From assembly GCF_003182275.1 (NCBI RefSeq), contig NZ_QGTR01000004.1, positions 115,811 through 179,810 of the forward strand: 64,000 nucleotides of DNA. Reading direction: 5' to 3'. The stretch comes from Hoeflea marina (GTDB lineage: Bacteria; Pseudomonadota; Alphaproteobacteria; Rhizobiales; Rhizobiaceae). This document shows, piece by piece, positions 1-8,945 of the stretch. A model generated the notes under the pieces. That model was not told where the DNA came from, made no database searches, and was given only the letters and a program-made list of their open reading frames with translations. The translations under genes and the position numbers were made by a program. The stretch's first letter is position 1; every line of letters starts with the position of its first letter.

Positions 1-4
1 GCAC

Positions 5-1171
5 TCATGCCGCCGCGCCGGCGGCCTTGAGAATGGCTCGGACTTCGGCGGCGCCGATATCGGCGTTCTCCCCGAGCGGCAGTTGTCCGGCCTCCTCAAG
101 GTGCTGCACGACCTTATCCGGGCTGACGGCCAGTCCCGGCACATCGCGAACCGCGACCGGGCAGTTCATCCGGCGGAAGAAGTCCTCCGTCCGGGCGATC
201 GCCAGGTCGGCGGCAGCCCGGTCGTCGGCTTCGGCCACGCCCCAGACGCGTCGGCCGTAGCGCGCCAGCATGGCGACCTTGTTCGGCATCCGGTTGCGCA
301 TCAGATGCGGCATGACCAGCGACAGCGACCTCGCATGGTCGAGGCCGTGCAGGGCGGTCAGCGCATGGCCGATCATGTGCGTCGACCAGTCCTGCGGCAC
401 CCCGGCTCCGATCAGGCCGTTGAGCGCCTGGTTGGCCGCCCACATGACGTTCTCCCGCGCCTCGTCGCTGTCCTCCACCAACAGGCGCGGGCCCCATTCG
501 AACAGCACCGCCAGCAGTGCCTCCGAGTAACCGTGCTGCACCGGCGCGTTGACCGGCAGCGTCAGATACTGCTCGAGCACATGGGTGACGGCGTCGACGA
601 CGCCGTTCTCCAGTTGCCGGCGCGGCAGCGACTTCATCGTCGACGGATCGAGGATGGCAAAGCGCGGCCGCGCAGCTTCCCGCTTGAACGGCAGCTTCAA
701 CCCGCGCGCGGTCCGCGAGATCACCGAGACCGGGTTGCTCTCCGAACCGGTGGCCGGCAGCGTCAGGATGGCGCCGCTCGGCAGCGGCTCCGGCAGGTCT
801 CTCCCGCCCAGCATCCGGTCCCAGGCGTCACCCCCACCGATCGGCGCGGCGCAGGAGAGGAACTTGGCCGCATCGATCACCGAGCCGCCGCCGACGCCGA
901 GGATGAAGGTCACCTTCTCCTCGCGCGCCAGAACGGCCGCCCGCATCACGGTCTCGTATTCCGGATTGGGCTCAATGCCGCCGAATTCGGTGACGACATG
1001 ACCGGCAAGCGCCTGCCTGATCCGATCATGAACGCCGTTGCGCATGATGCTGCCGCCGCCATAGAGCAGCAGAACCCGCTCTTCCGGCCCGATCTGCGAG
1101 GCGAGCTCGTCGATCATCCCCTCCCCGAACAGGATCCGCGTCGGGGTCTCCAGTGTGAAGGTCATCGTCAT
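5..1171 (-). CDS. Iron-containing alcohol dehydrogenase, YqhD/BDH-like (copy A)
   Basis: 388 aa. A cytosolic NAD(P)H-dependent group III dehydrogenase that would interconvert an alcohol and an aldehyde or ketone. The dinucleotide-binding GGGSVIDAAK motif lies near residue 95. The metal region has HVLEQY followed by the HMIGHALTALHGLDH stretch, giving the histidines expected of the Fe/Zn site and resembling YqhD/BDH more than glycerol dehydrogenase. The ATG at 1171 is preceded by GGAAG eight bases upstream. It is the last gene visible in the leftward liv/BKACE operon, 38 bases after the BKACE stop. The gene with its ribosome binding site is repeated exactly at 10387-11565. Family is certain; substrate unknown. 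Confidence 0.93.
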   Translation of the reverse strand: MTMTFTLETPTRILFGEGMIDELASQIGPEERVLLLYGGGSIMRNGVHDRIRQALAGHVVTEFGGIEPNPEYETVMRAAVLAREEKVTFILGVGGGSVIDAAKFLSCAAPIGGGDAWDRMLGGRDLPEPLPSGAILTLPATGSESNPVSVISRTARGLKLPFKREAARPRFAILDPSTMKSLPRRQLENGVVDAVTHVLEQYLTLPVNAPVQHGYSEALLAVLFEWGPRLLVEDSDEARENVMWAANQALNGLIGAGVPQDWSTHMIGHALTALHGLDHARSLSLVMPHLMRNRMPNKVAMLARYGRRVWGVAEADDRAAADLAIARTEDFFRRMNCPVAVRDVPGLAVSPDKVVQHLEEAGQLPLGENADIGAAEVRAILKAAGAAA

Positions 1172-1183
1172 GGTGTGTCTTCC
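5..1183. repeat. Exact 1179-bp direct repeat, copy A
   Basis: Bases 5-1183 match 10387-11565 without a visible difference (offset 10,382). The repeat begins at the first base of the TGA stop (read on the minus strand) and ends just beyond the GGAAG ribosome binding site. The flanks differ at once on both sides, although only four bases of left flank lie in the window. Encoded proteins and all alternative-frame translations agree, so synonymous sites are identical too. Confidence 0.93.
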
Positions 1184-1209
1184 AGCATCAATCGCTCCGC
1201 TGCTCCACT

Positions 1210-2118
1210 CTACAGTCCGAGGATGGACCGGGCCTCTGTCGGGGTGGCGATATCGATGTTGAGCGCGGACAGGATGCCGGTGATCTTCTCAACCTGGTGG
1301 GCGTTTGACCTGAACGGAACACCGGGCCTTTCGAACAGGTTGTCTTCTTGGCCGATGCGAATATGCGTGCCCATCATCGCCCCATACGTGGCTGCCTTGA
1401 TGTTTCCGGTGCCGGTGCCATGCGTGAAGAGTTCAACAGCATCGCCGAAGAGCCTTTCTGACGTCCGCTTGAGATGCACCAGATGATCGATATCGGACGG
1501 AATACCTCCAAGGATTCCGGTGAGAAACTGCAGGATGATCGGACGCTTGACGTTTGGCTTGCGGCGGAGATGGTGGTCGAGAATGTACAGGTGGCCGACA
1601 TCGTAGCATTCGAACTCCATGCCGATTTCATGCTCCAGCAGAATGTCCATCATCCGGTCGATCGTGGCGAAGCTGTTCTGCGTGACAATCTGATAGCTCT
1701 TTTCGCCGAACGCCTCCTGCTCCCAGGTCTGGGCGAACTCGTTGACGCCCTGGTTCCTCGCCTTGTTGAACAGACCATAGTTCATCGAGCCGACGATCAC
1801 CGTGGCGACATCGGGCTTGAGTGCCAGCACAGCTTCGAGCCGTTCTTCCGCCGTCTTGCCCAACGATGCCGACATGTTGATGATGGCATCGGTCTCGCGG
1901 CGGATCGGGGTGATGAACTCCTCCCAGATCGCCGTCTCATTTGTCGGACGACCGTCTGGAAGGCGGGCATGGGCATGGATGATGGCCGCGCCGGCCGCCA
2001 CGGCCTCGATAGACTGATCCGCGATCTCCTTCGGAGAAACGGGAAGATGGGGCGACATGGACGGCGTGAGCGATGCTCCGGTTACGGCGCAGGTGACGAT
2101 GGTCTTCTTGGACGACAT
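1210..2118 (-). CDS. Beta-keto acid cleavage enzyme (BKACE/DUF849 family)
   Basis: 302 aa, normal length for 3-keto-5-aminohexanoate cleavage-type enzymes, which condense a beta-keto acid with acetyl-CoA and split it into acetoacetate and a CoA thioester. The zinc-binding HAHAR motif is at residues 48-52 and the C-terminal THIRIGQEDN segment matches the family's conserved acid-bearing end. The start at 2118 has AAAGGAG seven bases upstream. It sits between the MBL-fold gene and the iron alcohol dehydrogenase in a leftward operon driven by a branched-chain-type transporter. The family is clear; which of the many BKACE substrates it uses is not readable. Confidence 0.92.
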   Translation of the reverse strand: MSSKKTIVTCAVTGASLTPSMSPHLPVSPKEIADQSIEAVAAGAAIIHAHARLPDGRPTNETAIWEEFITPIRRETDAIINMSASLGKTAEERLEAVLALKPDVATVIVGSMNYGLFNKARNQGVNEFAQTWEQEAFGEKSYQIVTQNSFATIDRMMDILLEHEIGMEFECYDVGHLYILDHHLRRKPNVKRPIILQFLTGILGGIPSDIDHLVHLKRTSERLFGDAVELFTHGTGTGNIKAATYGAMMGTHIRIGQEDNLFERPGVPFRSNAHQVEKITGILSALNIDIATPTEARSILGL

Positions 2119-2153
2119 GGAAATGCTCCTTTCGAGCAGCTTCTGCAGTTGAT

Positions 2154-3047
2154 TCAGTTGAATTGCGGTAGATCCGGCTCGCTCGGCTGGAAGGCGAAGC
2201 CGTTATCGGTGCGATTGACATATCCGCAATGCGGTGGACCAAAATGGCATGGCAGGATGAGAGTCCCGGTGTCGGCGACCCGCTCCAGGAATGCCAGGCG
2301 TGTCTCGCGGGCTGTTTCGGGGAGGACACAGAATGCGGTATTGAGGTCCGGGTTGGTGATCTGGAGCGGATGATGGAAAAGGTCCGCACAAAAGACGGCC
2401 TGTTCGTCCTTGCGACGCAGCCAGTAGTTCATCTGGCCCGGTGTATGACCGGCGGCAGATTCGGCGGTCAGGCAGCCGGCCACCACGTCACCCGGCTCCA
2501 CGAACCGGGCAAGACCGGCGGCGACAACCGGAAGAACGCTGTCGCCGAATGACGGATCGGCGGCGGGATTCGTTTCATGCAAGGCCTTGAAGTAGTCGAA
2601 GTCCCGGCGCGGGATGAAATATTGGGCATTGGGAAAGGCGGGAACCCAGCCTTCGCTGCCCGGGACCGTGTTCCAACCCACATGATCGCCGTGCAGATGG
2701 GTCATGACGACATGTGTCACCTGCTCGAACGAGGCATCGGCCGCCGCCAGCCACTGCGGCACAAGACTGTTGAGCATGTTCATTCGAGCAGCTGCACGCG
2801 GCTTGAAATTACCTACGCCGGTATCGACCAGAATGACCTTGTCATCGACGTGGACAATCCAGATCTGGATAGCCACCACCAAGCGTTGAAGGTTTTCATA
2901 CCAGTGGGCATTGCTCAACCAAGACCGATTGAGGTCGATGACGGAAGGGTCAAAGTCGGGATACAAGGCGACAGGGTCATGGGTTGGCGCGAAATACTCA
3001 ACCAGATTGGTCAGGCGGACGTCACCGATGGTGCGCGTGTAGATCAA
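2154..3047 (-). CDS. Metallo-beta-lactamase-fold hydrolase
   Basis: About 297 aa with a TTG start at 3047 preceded by CGGAG seven bases upstream; an ATG at 3098 would overlap the upstream GST gene by 32 bases and has a poorly spaced GAGG. The metal-binding THLHGDHVG (HxHxDH) motif is in the middle of the protein, with further metal histidines in the AGHTPGQ and CHFGPPH segments. This is the pattern of soluble MBL-fold hydrolases such as lactonases and glyoxalase II relatives. The operon suggests hydrolysis of a lactone, ester or thioester intermediate. Substrate unknown. Confidence 0.85.
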   Translation of the reverse strand: MIYTRTIGDVRLTNLVEYFAPTHDPVALYPDFDPSVIDLNRSWLSNAHWYENLQRLVVAIQIWIVHVDDKVILVDTGVGNFKPRAAARMNMLNSLVPQWLAAADASFEQVTHVVMTHLHGDHVGWNTVPGSEGWVPAFPNAQYFIPRRDFDYFKALHETNPAADPSFGDSVLPVVAAGLARFVEPGDVVAGCLTAESAAGHTPGQMNYWLRRKDEQAVFCADLFHHPLQITNPDLNTAFCVLPETARETRLAFLERVADTGTLILPCHFGPPHCGYVNRTDNGFAFQPSEPDLPQFN

Positions 3048-3066
3048 CAGTTTGCTCCGATCACGG

Positions 3067-3708
3067 TTAGCGGATTTTCCCGGCCAGTGCGGGGGCATTG
3101 TCCTCGAGCCGATTGTCACGGAGCGAGGGGCGAAGGTTGATTTCGCGATGCCAAGCCGACAGCCCCGGCCGGGTGGTGGACCATGCGAGATCCGCAAACC
3201 GGAACTCGATGTAGTTCAGCGCCACCGCCAAGCCCAGGGTCCCCAGGGTGACCCCCTCTTCGCGCAGGACCTCGGCTTCGGTGTCCAGATGATCGAGAAC
3301 GGCGGCGATCTTGATCTCCGAGGATTTGACGACATCACCCCATTGCATCGACTGCGGTTTGGCCAGTTCCACCAGGCGGAGGATCAGGAGATCGATCAGC
3401 CCGGTGGCGAGGGCCTGCCGCTGCAGCACGGATATCCGTGCCGGAAAATCAGCAGGCAGAAGATCGGTACGTCCACTCTTCCAGACCAGGAATTCGCAGA
3501 TGACGCGCGAATCGAAGATGCACCGTCCGCTGTCGTCGATCAGGGTCGGCAGTTTGTTCAGTGGATTGAACGCCATGACTTCCGGGGTGTGGGCGGCGAG
3601 GTGAACGGTGTGCAGTTCCAGAACGATGTCAGTTGCCAGGGCGGTCTCCGATGCCACCACCAGCACCTGTCGGACATAGGGAGAGCGAAGCGATCCAAGC
3701 AATTTCAT
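3067..3708 (-). CDS. Glutathione S-transferase family protein
   Basis: 213 aa. The N-terminal thioredoxin-like half has SPYVRQV at residues 9-15 in place of a classical catalytic Ser/Tyr context, and NPLNKLPTL near residue 50 supplies the cis-proline that binds glutathione. The helical C-terminal half follows from about residue 85. Its ATG overlaps the hydrolase stop as ATGA, so the two are translationally coupled. In this operon it may act as a glutathione-dependent isomerase or detoxification step; that is inference. Confidence 0.9.
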   Translation of the reverse strand: MKLLGSLRSPYVRQVLVVASETALATDIVLELHTVHLAAHTPEVMAFNPLNKLPTLIDDSGRCIFDSRVICEFLVWKSGRTDLLPADFPARISVLQRQALATGLIDLLILRLVELAKPQSMQWGDVVKSSEIKIAAVLDHLDTEAEVLREEGVTLGTLGLAVALNYIEFRFADLAWSTTRPGLSAWHREINLRPSLRDNRLEDNAPALAGKIR

Positions 3709-4520
3709 GCCGGCACCCGTTCGTTGGCCCGTTCCATGCGATCGAGAAACGCACCGATGTGCCGCGTGATGATCTCCGGCGCCTGATCGGGCACATGATG
3801 CGCCGCATCGACCTCGATTACCAAGTGCGCCCCAATCGTCTCGACCACCCGGCGGACATAGGAGGGGGGACGCAACGGATCATGAACGCCAGCCAGGCCG
3901 AGCACCGGAACCTTGATGGCTGAAAGCTCCGGAAACAGGTTCGTGGATGCCAGCATGCGGAACAACGCAGCCATGCTGGCCGGATCATTTGCAAGCCAAC
4001 GTGCACGGAATTCAGCGAAATGCGCCGGGTCGCGCAGACGGAACTGTTCGGGGTATCCCCCATCGAGCGATCCGGCTTCCACAGCCCGCAGCCCCTTTGC
4101 GCACAGCGTGGTTCCGCGAGCGATGAGGCCGTCACGGGCATCGGGTTCGGCGTCGATTGCCGGGTTGATCAGGATCAAGGCAGCGGTGCGTTCGGCGTAG
4201 TCCAAAGCAAAGCGAAGCGCTATGCCGCCGCCGACGGCGCAGCCGGCCAGCGACACCGGACCGGCGAGATCGAGCGCGTCGAGCAGCGCGGCGATATCGG
4301 CCGCCATCTGCCCCAGGCTCACCTCACCGACGATCTTCTCCGACATTCCCGCTCCGCGGGTATCAAAGCGGAGCACGCGTCGTGTTTTCGCCAGTTCCGG
4401 CGCCACCCGATCCCACGATTCAAGTGTCCCGCCCATCTCATGGATGAGCACCAGAACCGGCCCTCGGTCCCCAAGAAGTTGATAGCGCAGCGCCACGCCG
4501 TTGGCGTCAATCCAGTTCAT
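3705..4520 (-). CDS. Alpha/beta hydrolase-fold protein with alanine at the nucleophile position
   Basis: 271 aa, similar in layout to 3-oxoadipate enol-lactonase and related hydrolases. The oxyanion strand HEMGG is at residues 27-31, the nucleophile elbow reads LAGCAVGG at 91-98, the acid is Asp214 (GVHDPL) and the histidine is His241 or His242 (AAHHVPD). In the usual G-x-Ser-x-G elbow the nucleophile would be residue 95, which is Ala here (codon GCC); Cys94 is adjacent. It is encoded between livF and the GST gene. It may be non-hydrolytic, use a different mechanism, or belong to an Ala-elbow subfamily. Confidence 0.88.
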   Translation of the reverse strand: MNWIDANGVALRYQLLGDRGPVLVLIHEMGGTLESWDRVAPELAKTRRVLRFDTRGAGMSEKIVGEVSLGQMAADIAALLDALDLAGPVSLAGCAVGGGIALRFALDYAERTAALILINPAIDAEPDARDGLIARGTTLCAKGLRAVEAGSLDGGYPEQFRLRDPAHFAEFRARWLANDPASMAALFRMLASTNLFPELSAIKVPVLGLAGVHDPLRPPSYVRRVVETIGAHLVIEVDAAHHVPDQAPEIITRHIGAFLDRMERANERVPA

Positions 4521-4547
4521 AAGAGCACCCCATGCCGAGCCGATATT

Positions 4548-5246
4548 TCAAAAGTAGTTCCAAAGATTGATCTGTTCGGCCTCGGCCTTGCTGCCGTTGA
4601 AGACAAGTTTTCCGCTGTTGATGATCATGACATGATCGGCAATCTTCATCGCCGAGGCGATCTTGTGCTCCACCAGGATTGCGGAGATCGACAGCTTCTT
4701 GCAGATGTCGGACATCTTTCCGAACAACTCCTCGACGAGATCCGGCTGCAAGCCCACCGACGGTTCCTCCAGGAGCACGCACTTGGGCGAACCAAGCAGT
4801 GCCAGCCCGAATGCAAGCATCTGCTGCTGGCCACCGCTCATTTCCCCGGCGATGGTCTTTCGGCGGTCTCTGAGAACGGGCAGCAGATCGTAGACGTCGT
4901 CCGCCGATATCTTCGCGCCGTTGGGGTCCCTGTTGCTCTGCGAGACGATCTCGATGCTGTCCTGCACGTTGAGGTCGGGAAAGACGCCTTTCCCCTCGGG
5001 CAACAGCCGCAAGCCACGTTTGAGACGGGCACTGACCGTCAGATGTTCAATTCGCTCACCGTCCAGGAGGATTTGCCCCTCCTTCGCGGGCAACAATCCG
5101 AGAACGGCTTTCAATGTGGTGGACTTGCCGGCACCGTTGTGACCGAAGAATGCGAGGATCTCCCCGTCGGCTAGGTTGAAGGACACCTTTTCCAGTATCG
5201 ACTTGTCGCCATAGCCGGCGACCAGATTGCGTGCTTCCAGGGTCAT
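4548..5246 (-). CDS. livF: Branched-chain-type ABC transporter ATPase, LivF
   Basis: 232 aa, the usual LivF size. Walker A is GHNGAGKST, the signature is MSGGQQQ, and the Walker B region reads VLLEEPSVGL, so the usual magnesium-binding Asp is Glu while the catalytic Glu is kept. Start at 5246 lies one base after the livG stop. It would power uptake together with LivG, LivM, LivH and LivK. The Asp-to-Glu change is conservative and probably tolerated. Confidence 0.95.
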   Translation of the reverse strand: MTLEARNLVAGYGDKSILEKVSFNLADGEILAFFGHNGAGKSTTLKAVLGLLPAKEGQILLDGERIEHLTVSARLKRGLRLLPEGKGVFPDLNVQDSIEIVSQSNRDPNGAKISADDVYDLLPVLRDRRKTIAGEMSGGQQQMLAFGLALLGSPKCVLLEEPSVGLQPDLVEELFGKMSDICKKLSISAILVEHKIASAMKIADHVMIINSGKLVFNGSKAEAEQINLWNYF

Positions 5247-5247
5247 G

Positions 5248-6009
5248 TCAGGCTCCTGATCCGAAGTAGATCTTGCCGAGGTCCTCGTTGGCGATGATCT
5301 CGTCCGGCTTTCCCTTGGCCAGCAGCGTCCCGCGATGGAAGAACAGCACCTCGTCAGCGATCCGCTTGACGATCTTGGTGTTGTGCTCGACGATCAACAG
5401 CGTCTTCTGCTGATTTTTCAGGGCGTGAATGAGCTCGACCATGTTGTCGAGCGCGGCGGCCGCCAGGCCGGATGTCGGCTCGTCGAGCAGAAGCAATTCG
5501 GCGCCGGTTGCCAGAACCCGTGCAATGCACAGCAACTTCTTCTGGCCGTAACTGATGTTGGCAGCCTGATCGCCCGCCTTGTGGGCTAGACCCACCTGTT
5601 CCAGCAGCATCATGGCCGCCTCGCGCTTCCGGCGCAAAACAGCTTGCGTGTGAAACGGTCGGAAGACCGCGGAGAGCGGATCGTTCGCACCGTTGTCGCC
5701 GAGGCAGACGATGACATTGTCGAGCAGTGTCATGGTCTCAAACAGCCGCAGATTCTGAAATGTCCGGGCGATCCCGGCTTCAACCCGGTCATGTCGGCTT
5801 TCGGCGGTGATGTCCCGCCCCTTGAATTCTATCCGGCCGGTGTCGGCCGGAATGAAGCCGGTGATCACGTTGAAAATGGAAGTCTTTCCCGCGCCGTTCG
5901 GCCCGACGACGCAGGTTGTTTCCATCGGCCTGATGGAGAAGCTGCAATCGGTCAACGCGCGGATACCACCGAAACTCTTGTTGACGTTGGAGACGTTGAG
6001 ATAGGTCAT
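5248..6009 (-). CDS. livG: Branched-chain-type ABC transporter ATPase, LivG
   Basis: 253 aa. Walker A GPNGAGKTS, signature SYGQKKLL and Walker B LLLLDEPTSGL are all intact. The ATG at 6009 was chosen because it starts one base after the livM stop and has GGAAAGAG upstream; a longer reading would run into livM. It is the second nucleotide-binding subunit of the HAAT-type importer. Confidence 0.95.
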   Translation of the reverse strand: MTYLNVSNVNKSFGGIRALTDCSFSIRPMETTCVVGPNGAGKTSIFNVITGFIPADTGRIEFKGRDITAESRHDRVEAGIARTFQNLRLFETMTLLDNVIVCLGDNGANDPLSAVFRPFHTQAVLRRKREAAMMLLEQVGLAHKAGDQAANISYGQKKLLCIARVLATGAELLLLDEPTSGLAAAALDNMVELIHALKNQQKTLLIVEHNTKIVKRIADEVLFFHRGTLLAKGKPDEIIANEDLGKIYFGSGA

Positions 6010-6010
6010 G

Positions 6011-6871
6011 TTACAGGCTCTTTCCGGCAATGCCTTGCGGACGCCACAGCATGAAGGCAATCAGCAGCAGGCCGTAGATCAGCTGGCGGATCGGCCCCAC
6101 GAGTGTCGATGGAATGTCGATAAGGGTGAGCGCCTGCGGAATGGCCAGCAGCAGAAAGGGTCCGATGATTGAGCCGGCAAGGGTCCGGGCTCCGCCGACG
6201 ACCACCATCGTGACCACCAGAACCGAGACATGGATGTCGAAGGATACCGGATCGATAAAGCTGATATAGGCCGCGTACAGAGCGCCGCCGATGCCGGCAT
6301 AGGCGCCGGACACGGCCGATACGCCGATCTTGGTCTGCAGGACCTTCCGGCCGGATGCGACCACCGCGATTTCGTCCAGTCGGATCGCGTTCAGCATCAT
6401 CCCATAGGGCGAGCGGAGGATCAGCCAGAAACTCAAGGCGACAAGGCAGAGCGCCAATGTGGACAAGACGGCGAACTGGCTGGCAGTCACAAAGGAATAG
6501 CCAAACATGGTGGCGACAGGGATGCCGCTAAGGCCCGACGCTCCGCCGGTGAGTGACGACCAGTTTATGAAGACGGCCGTTGCGACAAGCTGCGTGCCAA
6601 ATGAGGTGATGATGAAGTAGTCGCCAGCGAGCCTGAGCGAAGGAAGCGAGGAGATGAGATTGACGCCGGCACACACGGCGATGGCGGCCAGCACGGCCAG
6701 GGGAAAGGGCACACCCATCATCACGAGAATGCCGGACGTATAGGCGCCAATTCCCATGATTGCCGCCTGGGCGACGGAAAAGATGCCGACGACACCCATC
6801 AGCAGATTGGTGGAGAAGGCGACGATGGAGAATATTTCCGCGAGCACCAGAAAGCTAAAGAAGTAATTCAT
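6011..6871 (-). CDS. livM: Branched-chain-type ABC transporter permease, LivM
   Basis: 286 aa, almost wholly hydrophobic with about eight membrane segments. It carries the LivM-type stretches LRSPYGMMLNAIRLDEIAV and the VVVGGARTLAGSIIGP coupling-helix region near the C-terminus. It lies 14 bases downstream of livH. It forms the inner-membrane channel with LivH. Confidence 0.94.
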   Translation of the reverse strand: MNYFFSFLVLAEIFSIVAFSTNLLMGVVGIFSVAQAAIMGIGAYTSGILVMMGVPFPLAVLAAIAVCAGVNLISSLPSLRLAGDYFIITSFGTQLVATAVFINWSSLTGGASGLSGIPVATMFGYSFVTASQFAVLSTLALCLVALSFWLILRSPYGMMLNAIRLDEIAVVASGRKVLQTKIGVSAVSGAYAGIGGALYAAYISFIDPVSFDIHVSVLVVTMVVVGGARTLAGSIIGPFLLLAIPQALTLIDIPSTLVGPIRQLIYGLLLIAFMLWRPQGIAGKSL

Positions 6872-6885
6872 GACCCAATCTCCCC

Positions 6886-7761
6886 TCAGATCGCGCGACT
6901 GAATTTGCGACGCACCAGGCCTTCGGGTCTGATGAGGATGAACAGCACGAAGATGGCGAACACCACGGCAATGCTCCAGCGCCCGGACACAAACGCCACC
7001 GAAAGGCTCTGGATGACCGCGAGAACGATCGACATCACGAAGGCGCCGCCCAGGCTGCCGATCCCGCCGGCGATCATGGCAATGACCGCGGTCAGAAGGA
7101 TGATGAGCGAGGTGTATGGCTGCAGCGCTTGATCGACTCCGACAAGAACGCCCGGAACGGCCACCAGCCCTGATGAGATCGCGATGACGTAGACGAACAC
7201 GCGCTGCGGGTTGAGGTGGGTGATTTCCGCCAGTCCCGGGTTGGAGGCCACCGCGCGAATGCGTTTGCCCAGCTTGGAATATTTCGAGAAGAGCACCACC
7301 GCCGCAAAAAGCCCGACGCTGGACAGGAGAATCAGGATCTGCGGAACGCTGAACCAGACTCCGCCAATGGTAAGGCTGTTCAATCGCCAGGGCAGATCAA
7401 ACTGCACGATGTTCGGTGTGAAGAAGATGGCAACAATGTTCTGCAGTGTCGTCAGGACACCTATGGACGCGATCAGCTTGACCAGGGGCGACGCGCCCTT
7501 GTTTTCCAGCGTCTGATAGAGAGTGACCTGGACGAACATTCCCACCAGCGCTCCACAGAGGATGCTCGCAATCAATGCCAGAATGAAAGGGATACCCAGT
7601 CCGGTCAGATACCAGGCGATATAACCGCACAGCGTATAGATGCCGGCATGGGCGACATGAAAGATGCCGGTTGTCGCGTAGAAATAAGCGAAGCTGACCG
7701 CCACCAGCCCGATGGCGCATCCCGTAACCACGCCATCGGCTATCAGTTGTACATACAGCAT
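6886..7761 (-). CDS. livH: Branched-chain-type ABC transporter permease, LivH
   Basis: 291 aa with about eight membrane helices. The LivH family signature is visible in the IRAVASNPGLAEI loop and in AVIAMIAGGIGSLGGAFV. It starts 25 bases after the livK stop, and no strong hairpin separates the two. It is the second channel subunit of the importer. Confidence 0.94.
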   Translation of the reverse strand: MLYVQLIADGVVTGCAIGLVAVSFAYFYATTGIFHVAHAGIYTLCGYIAWYLTGLGIPFILALIASILCGALVGMFVQVTLYQTLENKGASPLVKLIASIGVLTTLQNIVAIFFTPNIVQFDLPWRLNSLTIGGVWFSVPQILILLSSVGLFAAVVLFSKYSKLGKRIRAVASNPGLAEITHLNPQRVFVYVIAISSGLVAVPGVLVGVDQALQPYTSLIILLTAVIAMIAGGIGSLGGAFVMSIVLAVIQSLSVAFVSGRWSIAVVFAIFVLFILIRPEGLVRRKFSRAI

Positions 7762-7786
7762 TTGATCAGAGCCTTGAGATTTCAGT

Positions 7787-8911
7787 TCACTGAGCGGAGG
7801 AAGCTGTCGAGGTCGTTATGACCTTTCGTTCCTTGCCCTTGTATTGCTGAATTTCCACCGGCCGCGAGGCCGTGTTGGTATCGAAACGGATGTCAGCGAT
7901 GGGCGAATTGAAATCCTTGATCTTGAAAATGGCATCGCGAAGGGTGGTTCCGGTCAACGACGCGCCATCCTTGGTGACCAGTCTTGCCGCCTCGATGATG
8001 ATGTTGGTGGCGTTGAAATACTCACGGGCAAAAAAACCCATGTCCTCCGCATCGAACTGGGTCTTGAACGCCTCGAGGGTCGCATCGTCGGGGTAACCCG
8101 ACTGGATGGCTGTCTGGTACCAGCCTTCGGTGGATGCATAGCCGAAGAAGGGCCGAGAGAAGGTGTTCCCGATCGCCACGGGAAAGCCCGGCACCTGACC
8201 GACCTGATCGGCCATGGTCTCATGGCTTTGGGTAATGGCGATATAGACGAAATCCGGCTTGACGCTTGCGACCTTGAGCAGCGACGAGCGATAGTTTGTC
8301 TGGCCGAATTCCACCGGCTCTTCCGCCAGGATCTTGCCGCCAGCGGCCTCGAAGTATTTCTTGAAGTCGTCCCGGCCATCGATGCCGGCGGCGGCATTCT
8401 CATAAACGATGGCTGCGTTCTTCCCGATGTTGGCTGTCGCGTACTTGGCCAGCACCTGCGCCTCGTCCTTCACCAGCGGAATGGTGTTGAGCAGGTAAGG
8501 GGACGCATTCTCGAGCTTGTCTGTCTGCGCAGCTGGGTTGACGACCAGCAATTCACGGCGTGTGGCCAACGGCGCGATCGCCAGAGAAATCGAAGAGAAA
8601 GCGGTGATCATGGCGGGCACGTCCTGAAGGTCGGCCATCCGATTGAAGGCCAGAACAGCCTGGTCTGGCTTGCCCTGACTGTCGTCGAACACGATGCGCA
8701 CGGGCACGCCGTTGAGCCCGCCCTTGGCGTTGACCTGGTCAATGGCGAATTGCACTCCCTGTTGTTCCTCAATGCCGATCGGGGCCGCGGGCCCCGTCAG
8801 CGGCAACAGCGCGCCGAGGACAAGTTCACCGTCCGCGGCCATGGCCCAACCGCTCGCGGCCACCATCATCGTGCCCGCGAAAAGCGCACGCAGAGTTCCT
8901 GTCAGTGTCAT
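7787..8911 (-). CDS. Periplasmic branched-chain-type substrate-binding protein, LivK-like
   Basis: 374 aa from the ATG at 8911, which has a strong GGGAGGAG ribosome binding site; a TTG six codons upstream overlaps that site and is rejected. A Sec signal peptide ends near AMA|ADG at about residues 25-27. The mature protein has the Peripla_BP_6 hallmarks LGALLPLTGPAAPIG and DDSQGKPDQA. It is the first gene of the leftward operon and the likely target of the divergent LacI-type repressor. The ligand is unknown; enzymes downstream suggest an organic or keto acid rather than an amino acid. Confidence 0.93.
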   Translation of the reverse strand: MTLTGTLRALFAGTMMVAASGWAMAADGELVLGALLPLTGPAAPIGIEEQQGVQFAIDQVNAKGGLNGVPVRIVFDDSQGKPDQAVLAFNRMADLQDVPAMITAFSSISLAIAPLATRRELLVVNPAAQTDKLENASPYLLNTIPLVKDEAQVLAKYATANIGKNAAIVYENAAAGIDGRDDFKKYFEAAGGKILAEEPVEFGQTNYRSSLLKVASVKPDFVYIAITQSHETMADQVGQVPGFPVAIGNTFSRPFFGYASTEGWYQTAIQSGYPDDATLEAFKTQFDAEDMGFFAREYFNATNIIIEAARLVTKDGASLTGTTLRDAIFKIKDFNSPIADIRFDTNTASRPVEIQQYKGKERKVITTSTASSAQ

Positions 8912-8945
8912 CGATTTCTCCTCCCTCAAGGTGGCTCAACGAATT

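Noticed and set aside
2154-3197. Longer 347-residue version of the MBL-fold protein
   Set aside because: Its extra N-terminus lies inside the GST gene and looks like translated antiphase sequence; the TTG start after the GST stop has a ribosome binding site.
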